Position numbers and translations under genes: made by a program. This document shows positions 24,205-32,703 of a stretch of 45,689 nt of DNA, in pieces. The stretch lies in the NCBI GenBank assembly GCA_947631665.1, contig CANRMF010000012.1, positions 1 through 45,689 of the forward strand. Direction: 5' to 3'. The notes under the pieces are model-generated. The model worked only from the letters and a program-made list of their open reading frames with translations. It was not told the DNA's origin and searched no databases. The stretch comes from an uncultured Lachnospiraceae bacterium. Lineage in GTDB: Bacteria > Bacillota > Clostridia > Lachnospirales > Lachnospiraceae. Position 1 is the stretch's first letter. Each line of letters starts with the position of its first letter.

Positions 24205-25092
24205 ATGGTGAATACTATGGGATCTATCAGCGAAATCACCGGACACACCAGACTGACCGGGCTTTTAGGCAGTCCGGTTGCGCACAGCGTGTCTCCGAAA
24301 ATGCACAACGAAGCTTTCCGGCTTTTAGGGCTTGATTATGTCTACCTCTGTTTTGATGTTCCGGAAGAAAATCTGGAAACTGCATATGAGGGATTAAAGA
24401 AACTCAATGTGGCCGGCTTTAACTGCACCATGCCTGATAAAACAAAGATGGCGCAGCTGGCAGACCGGCTCTCCGACGCCGCGTCAATGATTGGCGCCGT
24501 CAATACGGTCGTTAATGAAAACGGCGTTTTTGTCGGACACAACACAGACGGCATCGGCTATGTCATGTCTTTAAAAGATTCCGGACACGACATTGCAGAT
24601 AAAAAAATGACGCTGCTCGGCGCAGGAGGCGCAGCTTCGTCCATCATGGTGCAGTGCGCATTAGACGGCGCGCGCGCGATTGACGTTTACAGCATTAAGG
24701 ACGGTTTCTGGGAAAAGGCGGAAAAGATGGTTTCCGATATCAACGAACGCACAGACTGTAAAGCGGCGCTGATTGAAATGGGGTCTGACGAACGGCTGGG
24801 CGCTTCGATTGAAGAAAGCGATATTTTATGTAATGCGACGCCTATCGGCATGGCGCCAAACCATACGGAGGGCTGTCTGATTCACGATCCGAAAATGCTT
24901 CGGGAGGGCCTGATTGTCTCCGATATTATTTATAATCCGAGAAAAACCAAATTGTACCAGATGGCAGAGCAATCCGGCTGTCATGTGCTCAACGGACTTT
25001 ATATGCTGCTCTATCAGGGAGCGGAAGCGTTTCGACTCTGGACTGGAAAAGAGATGCCGGTCGCTGAAATCAAGCAAAAATATTTTCAATAA
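24205..25092 (+). CDS. aroE: Shikimate/quinate dehydrogenase, YdiB-like
   Basis: 295 residues. The shikimate site has HSVSPKMHN (27-35), NCTMPDK with Lys79, Asn100 in AVNT and Asp115 in NTDG. The nucleotide-binding LLGAGGAASS is near 137-146. The MPxK motif, the long inter-domain segments and the final WTGKEMPV resemble E. coli YdiB more than AroE, so it may accept quinate as well as shikimate. AAAGG lies six bases upstream of the ATG. It is divergent from the fused AroD-AroK gene, with which it forms a three-activity shikimate module. Confidence 0.92.
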   Translation: MVNTMGSISEITGHTRLTGLLGSPVAHSVSPKMHNEAFRLLGLDYVYLCFDVPEENLETAYEGLKKLNVAGFNCTMPDKTKMAQLADRLSDAASMIGAVNTVVNENGVFVGHNTDGIGYVMSLKDSGHDIADKKMTLLGAGGAASSIMVQCALDGARAIDVYSIKDGFWEKAEKMVSDINERTDCKAALIEMGSDERLGASIEESDILCNATPIGMAPNHTEGCLIHDPKMLREGLIVSDIIYNPRKTKLYQMAEQSGCHVLNGLYMLLYQGAEAFRLWTGKEMPVAEIKQKYFQ

Positions 25093-25096
25093 AAAA

Positions 25097-25138
25097 AGAA
25101 CAGTAACAAACCGCAGATACGGTCTGTTACTGTTTTTT
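25097..25138. terminator. Bidirectional terminator shared by aroE and yqeG
   Basis: A long hairpin pairs AACAGTAACA with TGTTACTGTT, with inner ACCG/CGGT. It is flanked by A runs on the left and T runs on the right and so serves both convergent genes. Its right arm and T run are also the last four codons (Lys-Lys-Gln-stop) of yqeG. Confidence 0.9.
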
Positions 25139-25651
25139 TGTGCCAAGGCGGTCTGACGCCTGTTTTCTGCGCCATCTCCACAAGATGAATTTCTCCGGAA
25201 TACGCTTCAGCACAATCTGGATTTCTTCTTTTTTATCTATCTTTCTGAGCATAACGCTCTGAATTCCCGCATTGTTTGCGCCTAAAATATCCGTAAAAAT
25301 CTGGTCGCCGACAAACAGCGTGGACAAACGCTCTGTCCCCATCAACTGCATTGCCTTGATATAATTCGTTTTGGACGGCTTATGCGCGTTAAAAATATAT
25401 TTCGACCTGACCGCATCAGCGAACGGCTCTACACGCGGTTTTTTGTTATTGGATATCAGGCAGGTATCAATGCCCAGCTTATGTATCTTTTCAAACAGGG
25501 CTGCAACGGCTTCGGTAGCCGGCGCGCCATGAGGCACTAAGGTGTTGTCAATATCAAAAATGACTCCCCGTATTCCCTGCTGATAATACTTTTCCCAGTC
25601 AATCTCAAAAACGGAATTCAGATATACGTCAGGGTAAAAACATTCAAACAT
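25127..25651 (-). CDS. YqeG-family HAD phosphatase
   Basis: A 174-residue HAD-superfamily protein. Motif I is FDIDNTLVP with Asp33 and Asp35, motif II is LISNNKK, and motif III/IV is VGDQIFTDILGA. This is the YqeG group of the IIIA subfamily, which in Bacillus lies near yqeH and is thought to act on phosphorylated small molecules, possibly phosphatidylglycerophosphate; the true substrate is not settled. AAGGAG precedes the ATG. It follows nrdR by nine bases and probably shares its transcript. Its 3' end is inside a terminator. Confidence 0.92.
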   Translation of the reverse strand: MFECFYPDVYLNSVFEIDWEKYYQQGIRGVIFDIDNTLVPHGAPATEAVAALFEKIHKLGIDTCLISNNKKPRVEPFADAVRSKYIFNAHKPSKTNYIKAMQLMGTERLSTLFVGDQIFTDILGANNAGIQSVMLRKIDKKEEIQIVLKRIPEKFILWRWRRKQASDRLGTKKQ

Positions 25652-25660
25652 GACGGCTCC

Positions 25661-26110
25661 TTATTTCAGCAGCTTGGACAACTCAGCCATAAACGTATTG
25701 ACGTCTTTAAATTCACGATATACCGACGCAAAACGCACATAAGCAACCTGATCGAGCGCCTTTAAACGCTCCATAACCAGCTCGCCGATTTGTTCACTCT
25801 GAATTTCCTTCTGCTCCGTATTAAAGATTGCGTTTTCAATATCTTCTACCATTGCGACAATCTGGTCGTATGAGACCGGTCTTTTATGGCAGGAACGGAG
25901 AATCCCCGCCTCGATTTTTCCGCGGTCGTAAGGCTCCCTGATATTGCCTTTTTTAATCACAATCAGCGGAATACTTTCCACCTTTTCATAAGTGGTAAAC
26001 CGTTTGGAGCATTTCTCGCACTGTCTTCTTCTCCGGATAGCGCTGTTATCCTCTGCCGGCCTTGAATCAATGACTTTGGTATCGTCTTCTCCGCAATATG
26101 GACATTTCAT
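25661..26110 (-). CDS. nrdR: Transcriptional repressor NrdR
   Basis: 149 residues. The zinc ribbon uses Cys3, Cys6, Cys31 and Cys34 (CPYC and CEKC). The ATP-cone domain follows, with [16 protein letters not shown] near 53-68. NrdR senses ATP/dATP and represses ribonucleotide reductase genes. The ATG at 26110 follows GGAGGAAAG. The open frame extends 24 codons further but has no coding character. It stands between ylmC/ymxH and yqeG. Confidence 0.97.
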   Translation of the reverse strand: MKCPYCGEDDTKVIDSRPAEDNSAIRRRRQCEKCSKRFTTYEKVESIPLIVIKKGNIREPYDRGKIEAGILRSCHKRPVSYDQIVAMVEDIENAIFNTEQKEIQSEQIGELVMERLKALDQVAYVRFASVYREFKDVNTFMAELSKLLK

Positions 26111-26178
26111 TTGTCTTTCCTCCGTACTTTCCTTTTCAGGTTCACATAACACGATTATAAAGAAGTTCCAACATTTGG

Positions 26179-26442
26179 TCAAGTCATTTTGATTTTTTGG
26201 CGGACGCGGTTTTCCTCAACCTCCACTAAAATAATATCCGGCCCTACCTGCGTAATGCACGAAATCGGAATGACGTATTCGTAATCGCAGCTAAACCAGC
26301 CGCCCCATTTGGACGGGGCGGTCACAATCAGCGAACAGATGCAGCCCGACTGCAAATCAAACTCTAAATCTCTGGCGCACCCAAGCACGCGGCAGGAACA
26401 GGCGTTGATGATTTCTTTCTTTTTTAAATCCTGAATTCTCAT
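26179..26442 (-). CDS. YlmC/YmxH-family sporulation protein (PRC-barrel)
   Basis: 87 residues of a PRC-barrel fold: [20 protein letters not shown] at the start and the central [17 protein letters not shown] characteristic of YlmC/YmxH. The protein is conserved in spore formers and often follows sigG, as here, with 28 bases between. It is therefore probably transcribed from the sigG promoter in the forespore. The biochemical role is unknown. The ribosome site is weak (AAAAAAGAAA). Confidence 0.9.
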   Translation of the reverse strand: MRIQDLKKKEIINACSCRVLGCARDLEFDLQSGCICSLIVTAPSKWGGWFSCDYEYVIPISCITQVGPDIILVEVEENRVRQKIKMT

Positions 26443-26470
26443 TTTCTTTTTTATTTTATTTTATGCCGTA

Positions 26471-27247
26471 TTACCTGATATAATTCTTCATTGTCTTTAA
26501 GGCGTTTTTTTCCAGACGGCTCACCTGCGCCTGCGAAATGCCGATTTCCTCTGCAATCTCCATCTGTGTTTTTCCATTAAAAAAACGCATATCAATAATT
26601 TTGCGTTCCCTGCCGGTCAGCTTATCGAGCGCTTCCCGCAGCACTATCTTTTCCACCCATTTTTCTTCTTTATTTTTTTTATCGCTGATCTGATCCATCA
26701 CATAGAGCGTGTCGCCTCCCTGCTCATAGACCGGATCAAAAAGTGAAATCGGACTTTGTATTGCGTCGAGCGCATAAGTCACCTCCTCCGGCTCTACCTC
26801 AAGCTCCTTTGCGATTTCCTGAATACTCGGATCGTGATTTGTCGTTTTCATAATCCGTTCGCGGCAGTAAATGGCTTTATACGCGATATCCTTAATCGAA
26901 CGGCTGACGCGGATTGCCGCATTGTCCCTCAGATAGCGTTTCAGTTCTCCTGCAACCATCGGCACAGCGTAAGTGGAAAACTTGACATTTAACGTGTCGT
27001 CAAAATTGTCCACCGCTTTAATCAGACCGATACAGCCAATCTGAAACAGGTCGTCCATATTTTCCTTCGTTCCGGAAAACCGCTGTAAAATGCTCAGTAC
27101 AAGCCTCAGATTTCCCTGAATAAATTTTTTTCTCGCCTCCAAATCCCCCTGTTTTATCTTTTTAAAAAGTTCCTTTTTTTCTTCCTCTGAAAGTAATGGC
27201 AGTTTTGAGGTGTTTACCCCGCAGATTTCCACTTTATAAAGAGCCAT
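26471..27247 (-). CDS. sigG: RNA polymerase sporulation sigma factor SigG
   Basis: 258 residues, beginning MALYKVEICGVNTSKLPLL, the SigG hallmark. Region 2 has DLFQIGCIGLIKAVDNFD and FSTYAVPMVAGELKRYL. Region 4 ends with EIGISQAQVSRLEKNAL. SigG directs late forespore transcription. The ATG at 27247 follows GGAGG at eight bases; a longer frame to 27262 lacks a site. A forespore-type promoter lies upstream, so it is not only read through from sigE. Confidence 0.97.
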   Translation of the reverse strand: MALYKVEICGVNTSKLPLLSEEEKKELFKKIKQGDLEARKKFIQGNLRLVLSILQRFSGTKENMDDLFQIGCIGLIKAVDNFDDTLNVKFSTYAVPMVAGELKRYLRDNAAIRVSRSIKDIAYKAIYCRERIMKTTNHDPSIQEIAKELEVEPEEVTYALDAIQSPISLFDPVYEQGGDTLYVMDQISDKKNKEEKWVEKIVLREALDKLTGRERKIIDMRFFNGKTQMEIAEEIGISQAQVSRLEKNALKTMKNYIR

Positions 27248-27277
27248 TACAAAAACCTCCATGCTGTTTTACCTATA

Positions 27278-27307
27278 TAGCATTGACATTTTTGCGGCTC
27301 TTTATTC
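27278..27307 (-). promoter_or_regulatory. Forespore (SigF/SigG-type) promoter of sigG
   Basis: On the minus strand GAATA (27303-27307) and AATGCTA (27278-27284) are 18 bp apart. This fits the known SigG consensus GHATR-N18-CATNHTA in all but the first base of the -10. The element sits about 31 bases upstream of the ATG. Confidence 0.65.
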
Positions 27308-27324
27308 AAAACTGCGCGGCCATT

Positions 27325-28065
27325 TTATTCATATTTGACGATTTCCCGCTTTAGCCGTTGAATGATTTTCTTTTCCAGTCTGGATATGTACGACTGGGAA
27401 ATTCCCAGCGCATCCGCCACCTGTTTCTGCGTCAGTTCCTCGCCTCTGCTGTTATTGAGCCCGTAACGCATTTCCACGATAATCCGCTCTCTCGGCTTCA
27501 GTTTGCCGATTGCCTTGTAGAGCAGATTTTTTTCGACTTCATTTTCAATATCGCGGGAAATAACGTCCTCGTCCGTCCCCAGAATATCGGACAGTAACAG
27601 TTCGTTGCCGTCCCAATCGACATTGAGCGGTTCGTCAATGGACACCTCCAGTTTTGTCTTGTTATTTTTCCGCAGATACATCAGAATTTCATTTTCAATG
27701 CAGCGGGAGGCATAAGTTGCAAGTTTAATTTTTTTATCGGAACGGAACGTGTTAATTCCCTTTATCAGCCCAATCGTTCCGATGGATATCAAATCCTCGA
27801 CGCCCACGCCGGTATTATCAAATTTTTTTGCAATATAAACGACCAGACGCAGATTATGCTCTATCAGTTTGCTTTTTGCCTCCTGATCCTGATTTTCGCA
27901 CAGCCGCGTAATACAGTCTTCCTCTACATCGCTTTCCAGCGGCGGCGGCAGCACGTCGTTTCCGCCGATATACTTGAGTTCCCCGCCGACCGGAAAAATC
28001 CAGCCTCTAATTTGGAAAAATTTCTTATGTATTTTCTGATACGTTTCCCTCTTTTCTAAAATCAT
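27325..28065 (-). CDS. sigE: RNA polymerase sporulation sigma factor SigE (pro-sigma-E)
   Basis: About 246 residues. An amphipathic leader ([20 protein letters not shown]) is followed by [12 protein letters not shown], the point near which SpoIIGA removes the pro-peptide. Region 2 has [17 protein letters not shown]; region 4 ends [16 protein letters not shown]. SigE drives mother-cell transcription. The start is uncertain: ATG at 28065 has an AAAGAG too close to it, while a TTG at 28098 has a better-placed GAAAGGGG. Either way the gene overlaps the end of spoIIGA by 41 bases or more, so translation is coupled to its own processing protease. Confidence 0.95.
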   Translation of the reverse strand: MILEKRETYQKIHKKFFQIRGWIFPVGGELKYIGGNDVLPPPLESDVEEDCITRLCENQDQEAKSKLIEHNLRLVVYIAKKFDNTGVGVEDLISIGTIGLIKGINTFRSDKKIKLATYASRCIENEILMYLRKNNKTKLEVSIDEPLNVDWDGNELLLSDILGTDEDVISRDIENEVEKNLLYKAIGKLKPRERIIVEMRYGLNNSRGEELTQKQVADALGISQSYISRLEKKIIQRLKREIVKYE

Positions 28066-28918
28066 CTCTTTTTTGCTGACGGAATCCTTCCCCGTCAATA
28101 TTCCCCTTTCCCTCAAAGATTTCAGGAGGCAATATGATTTCATATTGATGGCTCTGGCTGACTTTTTCACGAATTCCAACCGGTATTTTCTCATAAACCC
28201 TGCGGCCCACCGTCAGCCGGTCTGCCCAAAAGCCCTCTAAAATACCATGTGCGCAGTCAATACTGCTGTAAGGCAGCACGACCGGTTTTGCGCTGACCTT
28301 AAAAAGTTTTTTCGCGGCTGATTTTTCCATCACGCAGGCAGGTTTTCCGGTAATCGGCTCTACAAGAAAATTTCCCGTATCGCAAAGTCCCCGCAGGCTT
28401 ACGGTTTTACCGCCGGCAGTCACTTTGACGGGAACAATTCTTCGCTGCATTTTCATATGGCGCTGCATACGCTGTAACAATGCCGAAAATATCAGATAGG
28501 CAAAGAAAGCCATACCGATACAGAATTTCATATCGGGCACTCTCAAAAGACCTGTAACTGAATAAAGGCTTTGCTCCGTACCGGTCATGCTTCCTCCCAC
28601 GACCAGAATACCGCTCAGAAAAAAAGCAACGACATAAAGCTGCATGACAAACGCTCCAAGCGCCTTAAAGCCCCGAAAATCAAATGCAATCAGCGACAAT
28701 ACCGGCCCCATGCAGCAATATGTAAGCGCCCACCGGACAATCGCGGGAATTGAATGGGTAATCGTAATCCCCGCGTACACTGCTCCCACAAGGCCTCCCA
28801 GCAGGCAGAACCACCGGCTCCGGCGGCAATGGTTCCACCGGCGCAAAATGAGCAGCATCAGAAAATCCATAAAAAAGTTAAAACCAAAATATACATCAAA
28901 ATAAATGTAGTATTTCAT
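28025..28918 (-). CDS. spoIIGA: Sporulation sigma-E processing peptidase SpoIIGA
   Basis: 297 residues. The N-terminal half has five hydrophobic segments (up to about residue 150). The C-terminal half is an aspartic protease domain with the active-site motif CDTGN, Asp180. It cleaves pro-sigma-E at the septum after activation by SpoIIR from the forespore. AGGGAG precedes the ATG at 28918. It heads the spoIIGA-sigE pair, with a possible Spo0A-controlled promoter just upstream. Confidence 0.96.
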   Translation of the reverse strand: MKYYIYFDVYFGFNFFMDFLMLLILRRWNHCRRSRWFCLLGGLVGAVYAGITITHSIPAIVRWALTYCCMGPVLSLIAFDFRGFKALGAFVMQLYVVAFFLSGILVVGGSMTGTEQSLYSVTGLLRVPDMKFCIGMAFFAYLIFSALLQRMQRHMKMQRRIVPVKVTAGGKTVSLRGLCDTGNFLVEPITGKPACVMEKSAAKKLFKVSAKPVVLPYSSIDCAHGILEGFWADRLTVGRRVYEKIPVGIREKVSQSHQYEIILPPEIFEGKGNIDGEGFRQQKRDDFRKEGNVSENT

Positions 28919-28939
28919 TGCAAACTCCCTATGAATTGT

Positions 28940-28973
28940 ATTCTATTTGGTTTCAGGTAAAAAGTCCGTCGAA
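28940..28973 (-). promoter_or_regulatory. Possible Spo0A-activated promoter of spoIIGA
   Basis: On the minus strand TTCGACG (28967-28973) matches the Spo0A box TTCGACA at six of seven positions. It lies 21 bp upstream of a -10-like TAGAAT (28940-28945), placing the box near -37, where Spo0A sites occur in Bacillus promoters of this operon. There is no good -35, as expected for an activated promoter. Confidence 0.5.
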
Positions 28974-29005
28974 AATATGAAACGGCAAAATCTTTTTTGT
29001 CCGGG

Positions 29006-29110
29006 TGTAAAAACAGTGTGGCTGACTTGCCAAACAGCGTATCCGACTGCCGAAACAATATATCCGGCTTCCAAAACGGTGTGGCTGACTGTAAAAACAG
29101 TGTATCCGTC
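29006..29110. repeat. 21-bp tandem repeat, five degenerate copies
   Basis: Exactly 21 bp per unit at 29006, 29027, 29048, 29069 and 29090. Units share an AAAACA-like core and end in either GTGTGGCTGAC or GTATCCGAC. As 21 is a multiple of three, several frames stay open on both strands and read as heptapeptide repeats, for example DTLFLQS/DILFRQS on the minus strand. No frame has a convincing ribosome site. The rest of 28974-29478 is AT-rich without a recognisable gene. Confidence 0.8.
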
Positions 29111-29136
29111 CAAGTCCTGCCGTTTTCTTTGCACAC

Positions 29137-29166
29137 AGAAAAGGCACCGGATTTACCCGATGCCCT
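29137..29166 (-). terminator. Probable minus-strand terminator upstream of the minisatellite
   Basis: On the minus strand GGCA-t-CGG pairs with CCG-g-TGCC around a six-base loop and is followed by TTTTCTG. It would end transcripts coming from the small secreted-protein gene about 310 bases away, before the 21-bp repeats and spoIIGA. Confidence 0.55.
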
Positions 29167-29478
29167 TTGTGCTTTGTTAACCGTTATCTTATGCTTTTTT
29201 ATAATTCAATATTCAATTTTTCGTGCAAAGAAGAAATTCCTCCACATTGTCTTTTTTATTTTTGATCTGTTTTTGTTATTTTCCATTATATTTTACTTCT
29301 TCTATAATATTTTTTTTATTTTTTTTCGTGAAGATTATTCATCTCGAATCCCCCAAAATTTCTTCCTTGCGTTTTTTCACTGTATTTTATTTTTCCAACT
29401 ATTATTCTATTGAACTATCCTTACGGGATTTACTCCCGCTCCCACTTCAAAAAACTTTTTTCGCCTCAAAAAAACTTT

Positions 29479-29910
29479 TTAAACGCCATAAGCGACTCCG
29501 CTGGAGTATGAAGTAATCTTTTCAATTACCGTATCCCCTGAAATCACTCTGACTACCAGTTTAAACCGGTAATAATATCCTTTGCTGACGGATTTGCCCT
29601 TCGTTAAACTCTTTGTGCCGACGCCGGTAAAATCCTTTGACCACGACTTCACATTCGTGTAAGTCGATTTGTCTTTACTTTTCATCAGCGTTATCGTCAG
29701 TCTGGACTTATAATTTTTGGAAATCGTTGCAGTACCATCACATACCGCAATCCCTCCGCTCGCAATATAAAATCCCGTACTGACCTGCGCAACATTCGTG
29801 AACTGTACCGAAGCATCTCCGCCCGGATTTGGCGCCTGCGCATTTGCAGGCACATGCAGGGCCTGAGTCAGCATAACGGTTAACATCAGTAGAGTGAACA
29901 GTTTTTTCAT
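29479..29910 (-). CDS. Small secreted protein of unknown function
   Basis: 143 residues. A clear signal peptide (MKKLFTLLMLTVMLTQALHV, then PANA) probably ends after ANA at residue 24. The mature part is beta-rich and Ser/Thr/Lys-rich with KGYYYRFKLVVRVISGD near 110-126. It resembles the DUF6147-type small exported proteins of Lachnospiraceae, but I am not certain of the family. GAGGAGGG precedes the ATG. It follows the DUF4367 gene by 94 bases and may belong to the regulon of the sigma factor beside it. Confidence 0.75.
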   Translation of the reverse strand: MKKLFTLLMLTVMLTQALHVPANAQAPNPGGDASVQFTNVAQVSTGFYIASGGIAVCDGTATISKNYKSRLTITLMKSKDKSTYTNVKSWSKDFTGVGTKSLTKGKSVSKGYYYRFKLVVRVISGDTVIEKITSYSSGVAYGV

Positions 29911-30004
29911 TTCTCAGCCCTCCTCTCTTCTCTCTACATAATAAAGACAGAAGTTTTTGACAAAATACAACACTATTCACTCAAAAAATTTTTTTATATA
30001 GAAA

Positions 30005-30730
30005 CTATTCTTTAATTTCTTTGATGCTTTCCGCTATTTGAATTAAATTCTCGTCTGAAAGCCCTGTACCTATCAGTTTAATCATATAGCTATCCATTTC
30101 AAAGACAATCTGCGTCTGTTCTTCCTTCTTTACCAAAACCGCATCAGTCCCATTTATCGAAACTGTTCTTGTTACAGCATCTTCCGTATCCACTTTTGAT
30201 GAAATATTTTTTGCTTCCTGCATGAAAGAAAGATATTCATCATTCTGTCCTATATAATTATAGTATATTCTTCCATAAGAAATCGAATAATCCGTCAACA
30301 TCATTCCCTCAGGTAAATACGTAACACGATATTCTTTTTCCGGCTTAATCTGTTCTAATCCATTATTATCCGCTTCCCCCGTCGCCCATTCCTTTGTCGG
30401 CTGTCCCATATCCGTATAATCATCTGACACATAATTGACCAGTCCAATCGTCGCGTTGCGGACTGCAGGAACCGTAAAAAAGAACACGTCAAACACAAGC
30501 AGCATGACTGCAATCACAGCAACCACCTTGTACACCGGAAGGAAACGGAGATTGCGTCTTCTCTTTTTGTAAGTTTTGCGCAGTGTCTTTGCAATTTTCT
30601 TATTGTCCTTTGCCATTTGGACAAACTTTTCATCTAAATTTGCACATTCCTGCTCAATCTGCTCGTTTTCCTTTTTAATATAGTCATTGACCACATTCTG
30701 GATCAGCTTTTCTTCCAAATATTCTTTCAT
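30005..30730 (-). CDS. Membrane protein with DUF4367-like domain, probable anti-sigma partner
   Basis: 241 residues. Residues 1-64 are cytoplasmic, rich in Glu/Lys and coiled. One membrane segment lies at about 69-90 (VVAVIAVMLLVFDVFFFTVP). The outer domain contains YRVTYLPEGMMLTDYSISY near 130-148 and ends IQIAESIKEIKE, the pattern of DUF4367. Proteins of this layout encoded beside a sigma factor usually act as its membrane anti-sigma factor or sensor. Three bases separate it from the sigma gene, so both are co-translated. Which signal it senses is not readable. Confidence 0.8.
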   Translation of the reverse strand: MKEYLEEKLIQNVVNDYIKKENEQIEQECANLDEKFVQMAKDNKKIAKTLRKTYKKRRRNLRFLPVYKVVAVIAVMLLVFDVFFFTVPAVRNATIGLVNYVSDDYTDMGQPTKEWATGEADNNGLEQIKPEKEYRVTYLPEGMMLTDYSISYGRIYYNYIGQNDEYLSFMQEAKNISSKVDTEDAVTRTVSINGTDAVLVKKEEQTQIVFEMDSYMIKLIGTGLSDENLIQIAESIKEIKE

Positions 30731-30733
30731 CTG

Positions 30734-31282
30734 CTATCTCATCTCCCTTTTCAAGAGTTCTTTCAAACGATTCTTTGCTCGAATTACATACATGGACACA
30801 TTGCGGGCAGGAAGCGAGTACATCTCGCCAATCTCCCTATGGTACAGGCGAAATCCGTATTTACTGATTAAGAGCGACCTGTCGCGCTCGTCCAGTTTAT
30901 CCATCGCCTGATATAAATTCTCATAATCCAGCAGCTTTTCCACATCAAAGTCAACGCTCTCCGCCGTCCCGTTCATTTCAAGCCACTTTTCGGTCTTTTC
31001 CCGCTCTTTGCTTTCTTTTGCCAGATATGTATACGCACAGCTTTGCACGCTTTGTTTGACATAACTGCCGATTTTATATTCTTCCAATTCCATTACGACA
31101 TCTGCATACTGAATCAGTCTGATAAATGTATCGTTTAATATATCCTGCGCTGCATCATAATCCTGAACAATATCATATGCGGTTTTTAATACCCACCCGC
31201 TGTATTTACGATATAGTTTTTCTATCAGTAATCTCTGTTCATCATTTTCAATAGATTCAATTACTCCCAGTACTACTAACAT
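30734..31282 (-). CDS. ECF-type RNA polymerase sigma factor
   Basis: 182 residues with sigma region 2 (residues about 18-85, VLKTAYDIVQDYDAAQDILN) and region 4 (about 120-175, MDKLDERDRSLLISKYGFRL and a helix-turn-helix around YHREIGEMYSLPARNVSMYV). Region 3 is lacking, as in ECF factors. GAGG lies seven bases upstream of the ATG at 31282. It forms an operon with the DUF4367 membrane protein. The pair lies between ftsZ and spoIIGA, which are adjacent in many spore formers. Confidence 0.88.
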   Translation of the reverse strand: MLVVLGVIESIENDEQRLLIEKLYRKYSGWVLKTAYDIVQDYDAAQDILNDTFIRLIQYADVVMELEEYKIGSYVKQSVQSCAYTYLAKESKEREKTEKWLEMNGTAESVDFDVEKLLDYENLYQAMDKLDERDRSLLISKYGFRLYHREIGEMYSLPARNVSMYVIRAKNRLKELLKREMR

Positions 31283-31360
31283 GATTTTGCCTCACTTTTA
31301 CTCATTTGTAAACCTTTTCCACACTTTTATCCCATGTTTTTTGATTTCTTTGTAAATTGA

Positions 31361-31402
31361 AAAAACAGCCGCAGATAAATTTGAATATCTACGACTGTTT
31401 TT
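31361..31402. terminator. Terminator of ftsZ
   Basis: An imperfect hairpin, ACAGCCGCAGATA with TATCTACGACTGT, is flanked by A on the left and TTTTTA on the right. On the minus strand it lies 17 bases past the ftsZ stop and closes the dcw transcript. Confidence 0.75.
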
Positions 31403-31418
31403 AATAAACCACTTAACT

Positions 31419-32537
31419 TTATTTATTTTGTAAGAACTCCGGTATCTTCAACGGTTTTTCTTCAACCGTACCATGCGGGGCTGTTGACGCGTTTCTCGTG
31501 TAGTCCGTCTTTGGTGTTGCGGTGCTGCTGAAAGAAAAGCTCTTTTTTGCCGCGCCGCCAAAGCCGAAGCCCTGCGCCTTTGTCGCAGGCTCGCCAATGC
31601 CTGTCGCCATTACGGTAATGGAACACTCGTCCGGATATGTATCATCATAGCGCACACCGAAGATAATGTTTGCATCTTCACCGGCAAGATCCTGTACATA
31701 ACTTGCAGCCTCGTTTGCTTCAAACAGACTGACGTCACCGGTAATGTTGATAATGACATTCTTTGCACCGTTGATGCTGGTCTCAAGCAATGGAGAAGTA
31801 ACCGCCTGCTGAACTGCTTCGGAAGCTTTCTCGTCACCGCTCGCCTCACCGATACCGATATGCGCAATGCCGGCATCTCTCATAACGGTCTGTACGTCTG
31901 CAAAGTCTAAGTTAATCAATGCAGGAACGTTAATCAAATCGGTAATCCCCTGTACAGACTGCTGTAATACTTCGTCCGCTTTCTTTAACGCTTCCGGCAT
32001 CGTCGTTCTCTTATCGACAATCTCTAATAATTTATCATTTGGAATGACAATCAGCGTATCGACATTTTCTCTTAATCTTTCGATACCGCCTAAGGCATTG
32101 TTCATACGGGTTTTTGCTTCAAAACGGAAAGGCTTTGTAACAACGCCTACCGTAAGCGCTCCCTGCTCTTTTGCAATACGTGCAACAACCGGCGCTGCTC
32201 CGGTACCGGTACCGCCACCCATACCGCAGGTAACAAATACCATATCGGCGCCCTTTAATAACTGGGCAAGCTCCTCTACATTTTCTTCTGCCGCAGCTTC
32301 GCCAACTTCCGGCTTCGCTCCTGCGCCAAGTCCTTTGGTTACCTTTTCACCAATCTGCAATGTCGTTGGCGCTTTACTTCTCTTTAATATCTGTGCGTCG
32401 GAGTTTACGGATATAAATTCTACCCCTCCGATATTCTCATCTATCATTCTGTTGACAGCGTTATTGCCTGCTCCACCAACACCTACAACAATAATCTTTG
32501 CTAACGATTCGTTTTCGTTTGTAGTAATTTCTAACAA
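31419..32537 (-). CDS. ftsZ: Cell division protein FtsZ
   Basis: 372-residue tubulin-like GTPase that forms the division ring. The N-terminal [15 protein letters not shown] is present, the tubulin signature GGGTGTG is at 107-113, and the synergy-loop NLDFADV is near 229-235. A variable linker precedes the C-terminal KIPEFLQNK peptide that binds partner proteins. The start is TTG at 32537 with AAAGGAGG eight bases upstream; no ATG is better placed. A promoter with 17-bp spacing lies upstream in the gap after ftsQ, so it can be expressed apart from the rest of the dcw cluster. ftsA is not adjacent. Confidence 0.98.
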   Translation of the reverse strand: MLEITTNENESLAKIIVVGVGGAGNNAVNRMIDENIGGVEFISVNSDAQILKRSKAPTTLQIGEKVTKGLGAGAKPEVGEAAAEENVEELAQLLKGADMVFVTCGMGGGTGTGAAPVVARIAKEQGALTVGVVTKPFRFEAKTRMNNALGGIERLRENVDTLIVIPNDKLLEIVDKRTTMPEALKKADEVLQQSVQGITDLINVPALINLDFADVQTVMRDAGIAHIGIGEASGDEKASEAVQQAVTSPLLETSINGAKNVIINITGDVSLFEANEAASYVQDLAGEDANIIFGVRYDDTYPDECSITVMATGIGEPATKAQGFGFGGAAKKSFSFSSTATPKTDYTRNASTAPHGTVEEKPLKIPEFLQNK

Positions 32538-32614
32538 GAGTTTATCCTCCTTTGTTTTTCTTTTCCTATTTTATTTATAAACAGGCATAGTTACACCCAC
32601 TCATACATATATAT

Positions 32615-32643
32615 ATAATATAATTGTTTTCAGAAAATATCAA
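32615..32643 (-). promoter_or_regulatory. Promoter of ftsZ
   Basis: On the minus strand TTGATA (32638-32643) and TATTAT (32615-32620) are 17 bp apart. The transcript would have a leader of about 70 bases. A 16-bp near-palindrome, GTGAAAATATTATCAC (32661-32676), lies 17 bp upstream of the -35 and could be an operator. Confidence 0.65.
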
Positions 32644-32703
32644 TAAGAAAATTGTTTTTTGTGAAAATATTATCACTTTTCCTCTTGATTTTATGTAAAT
32701 TTG

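Noticed and set aside
28915-29136. Minus-strand 73-codon frame and overlapping frames across the 21-bp repeats
   Set aside because: The start is GTG without a ribosome site, and open frames are expected when a 21-bp repeat has no stop. It also overlaps the spoIIGA control region.
31867-32580. Long plus-strand frame of 237 codons opposite ftsZ
   Set aside because: It is the shadow of ftsZ on the other strand, with Ser/Pro/Thr-rich composition typical of antisense frames.
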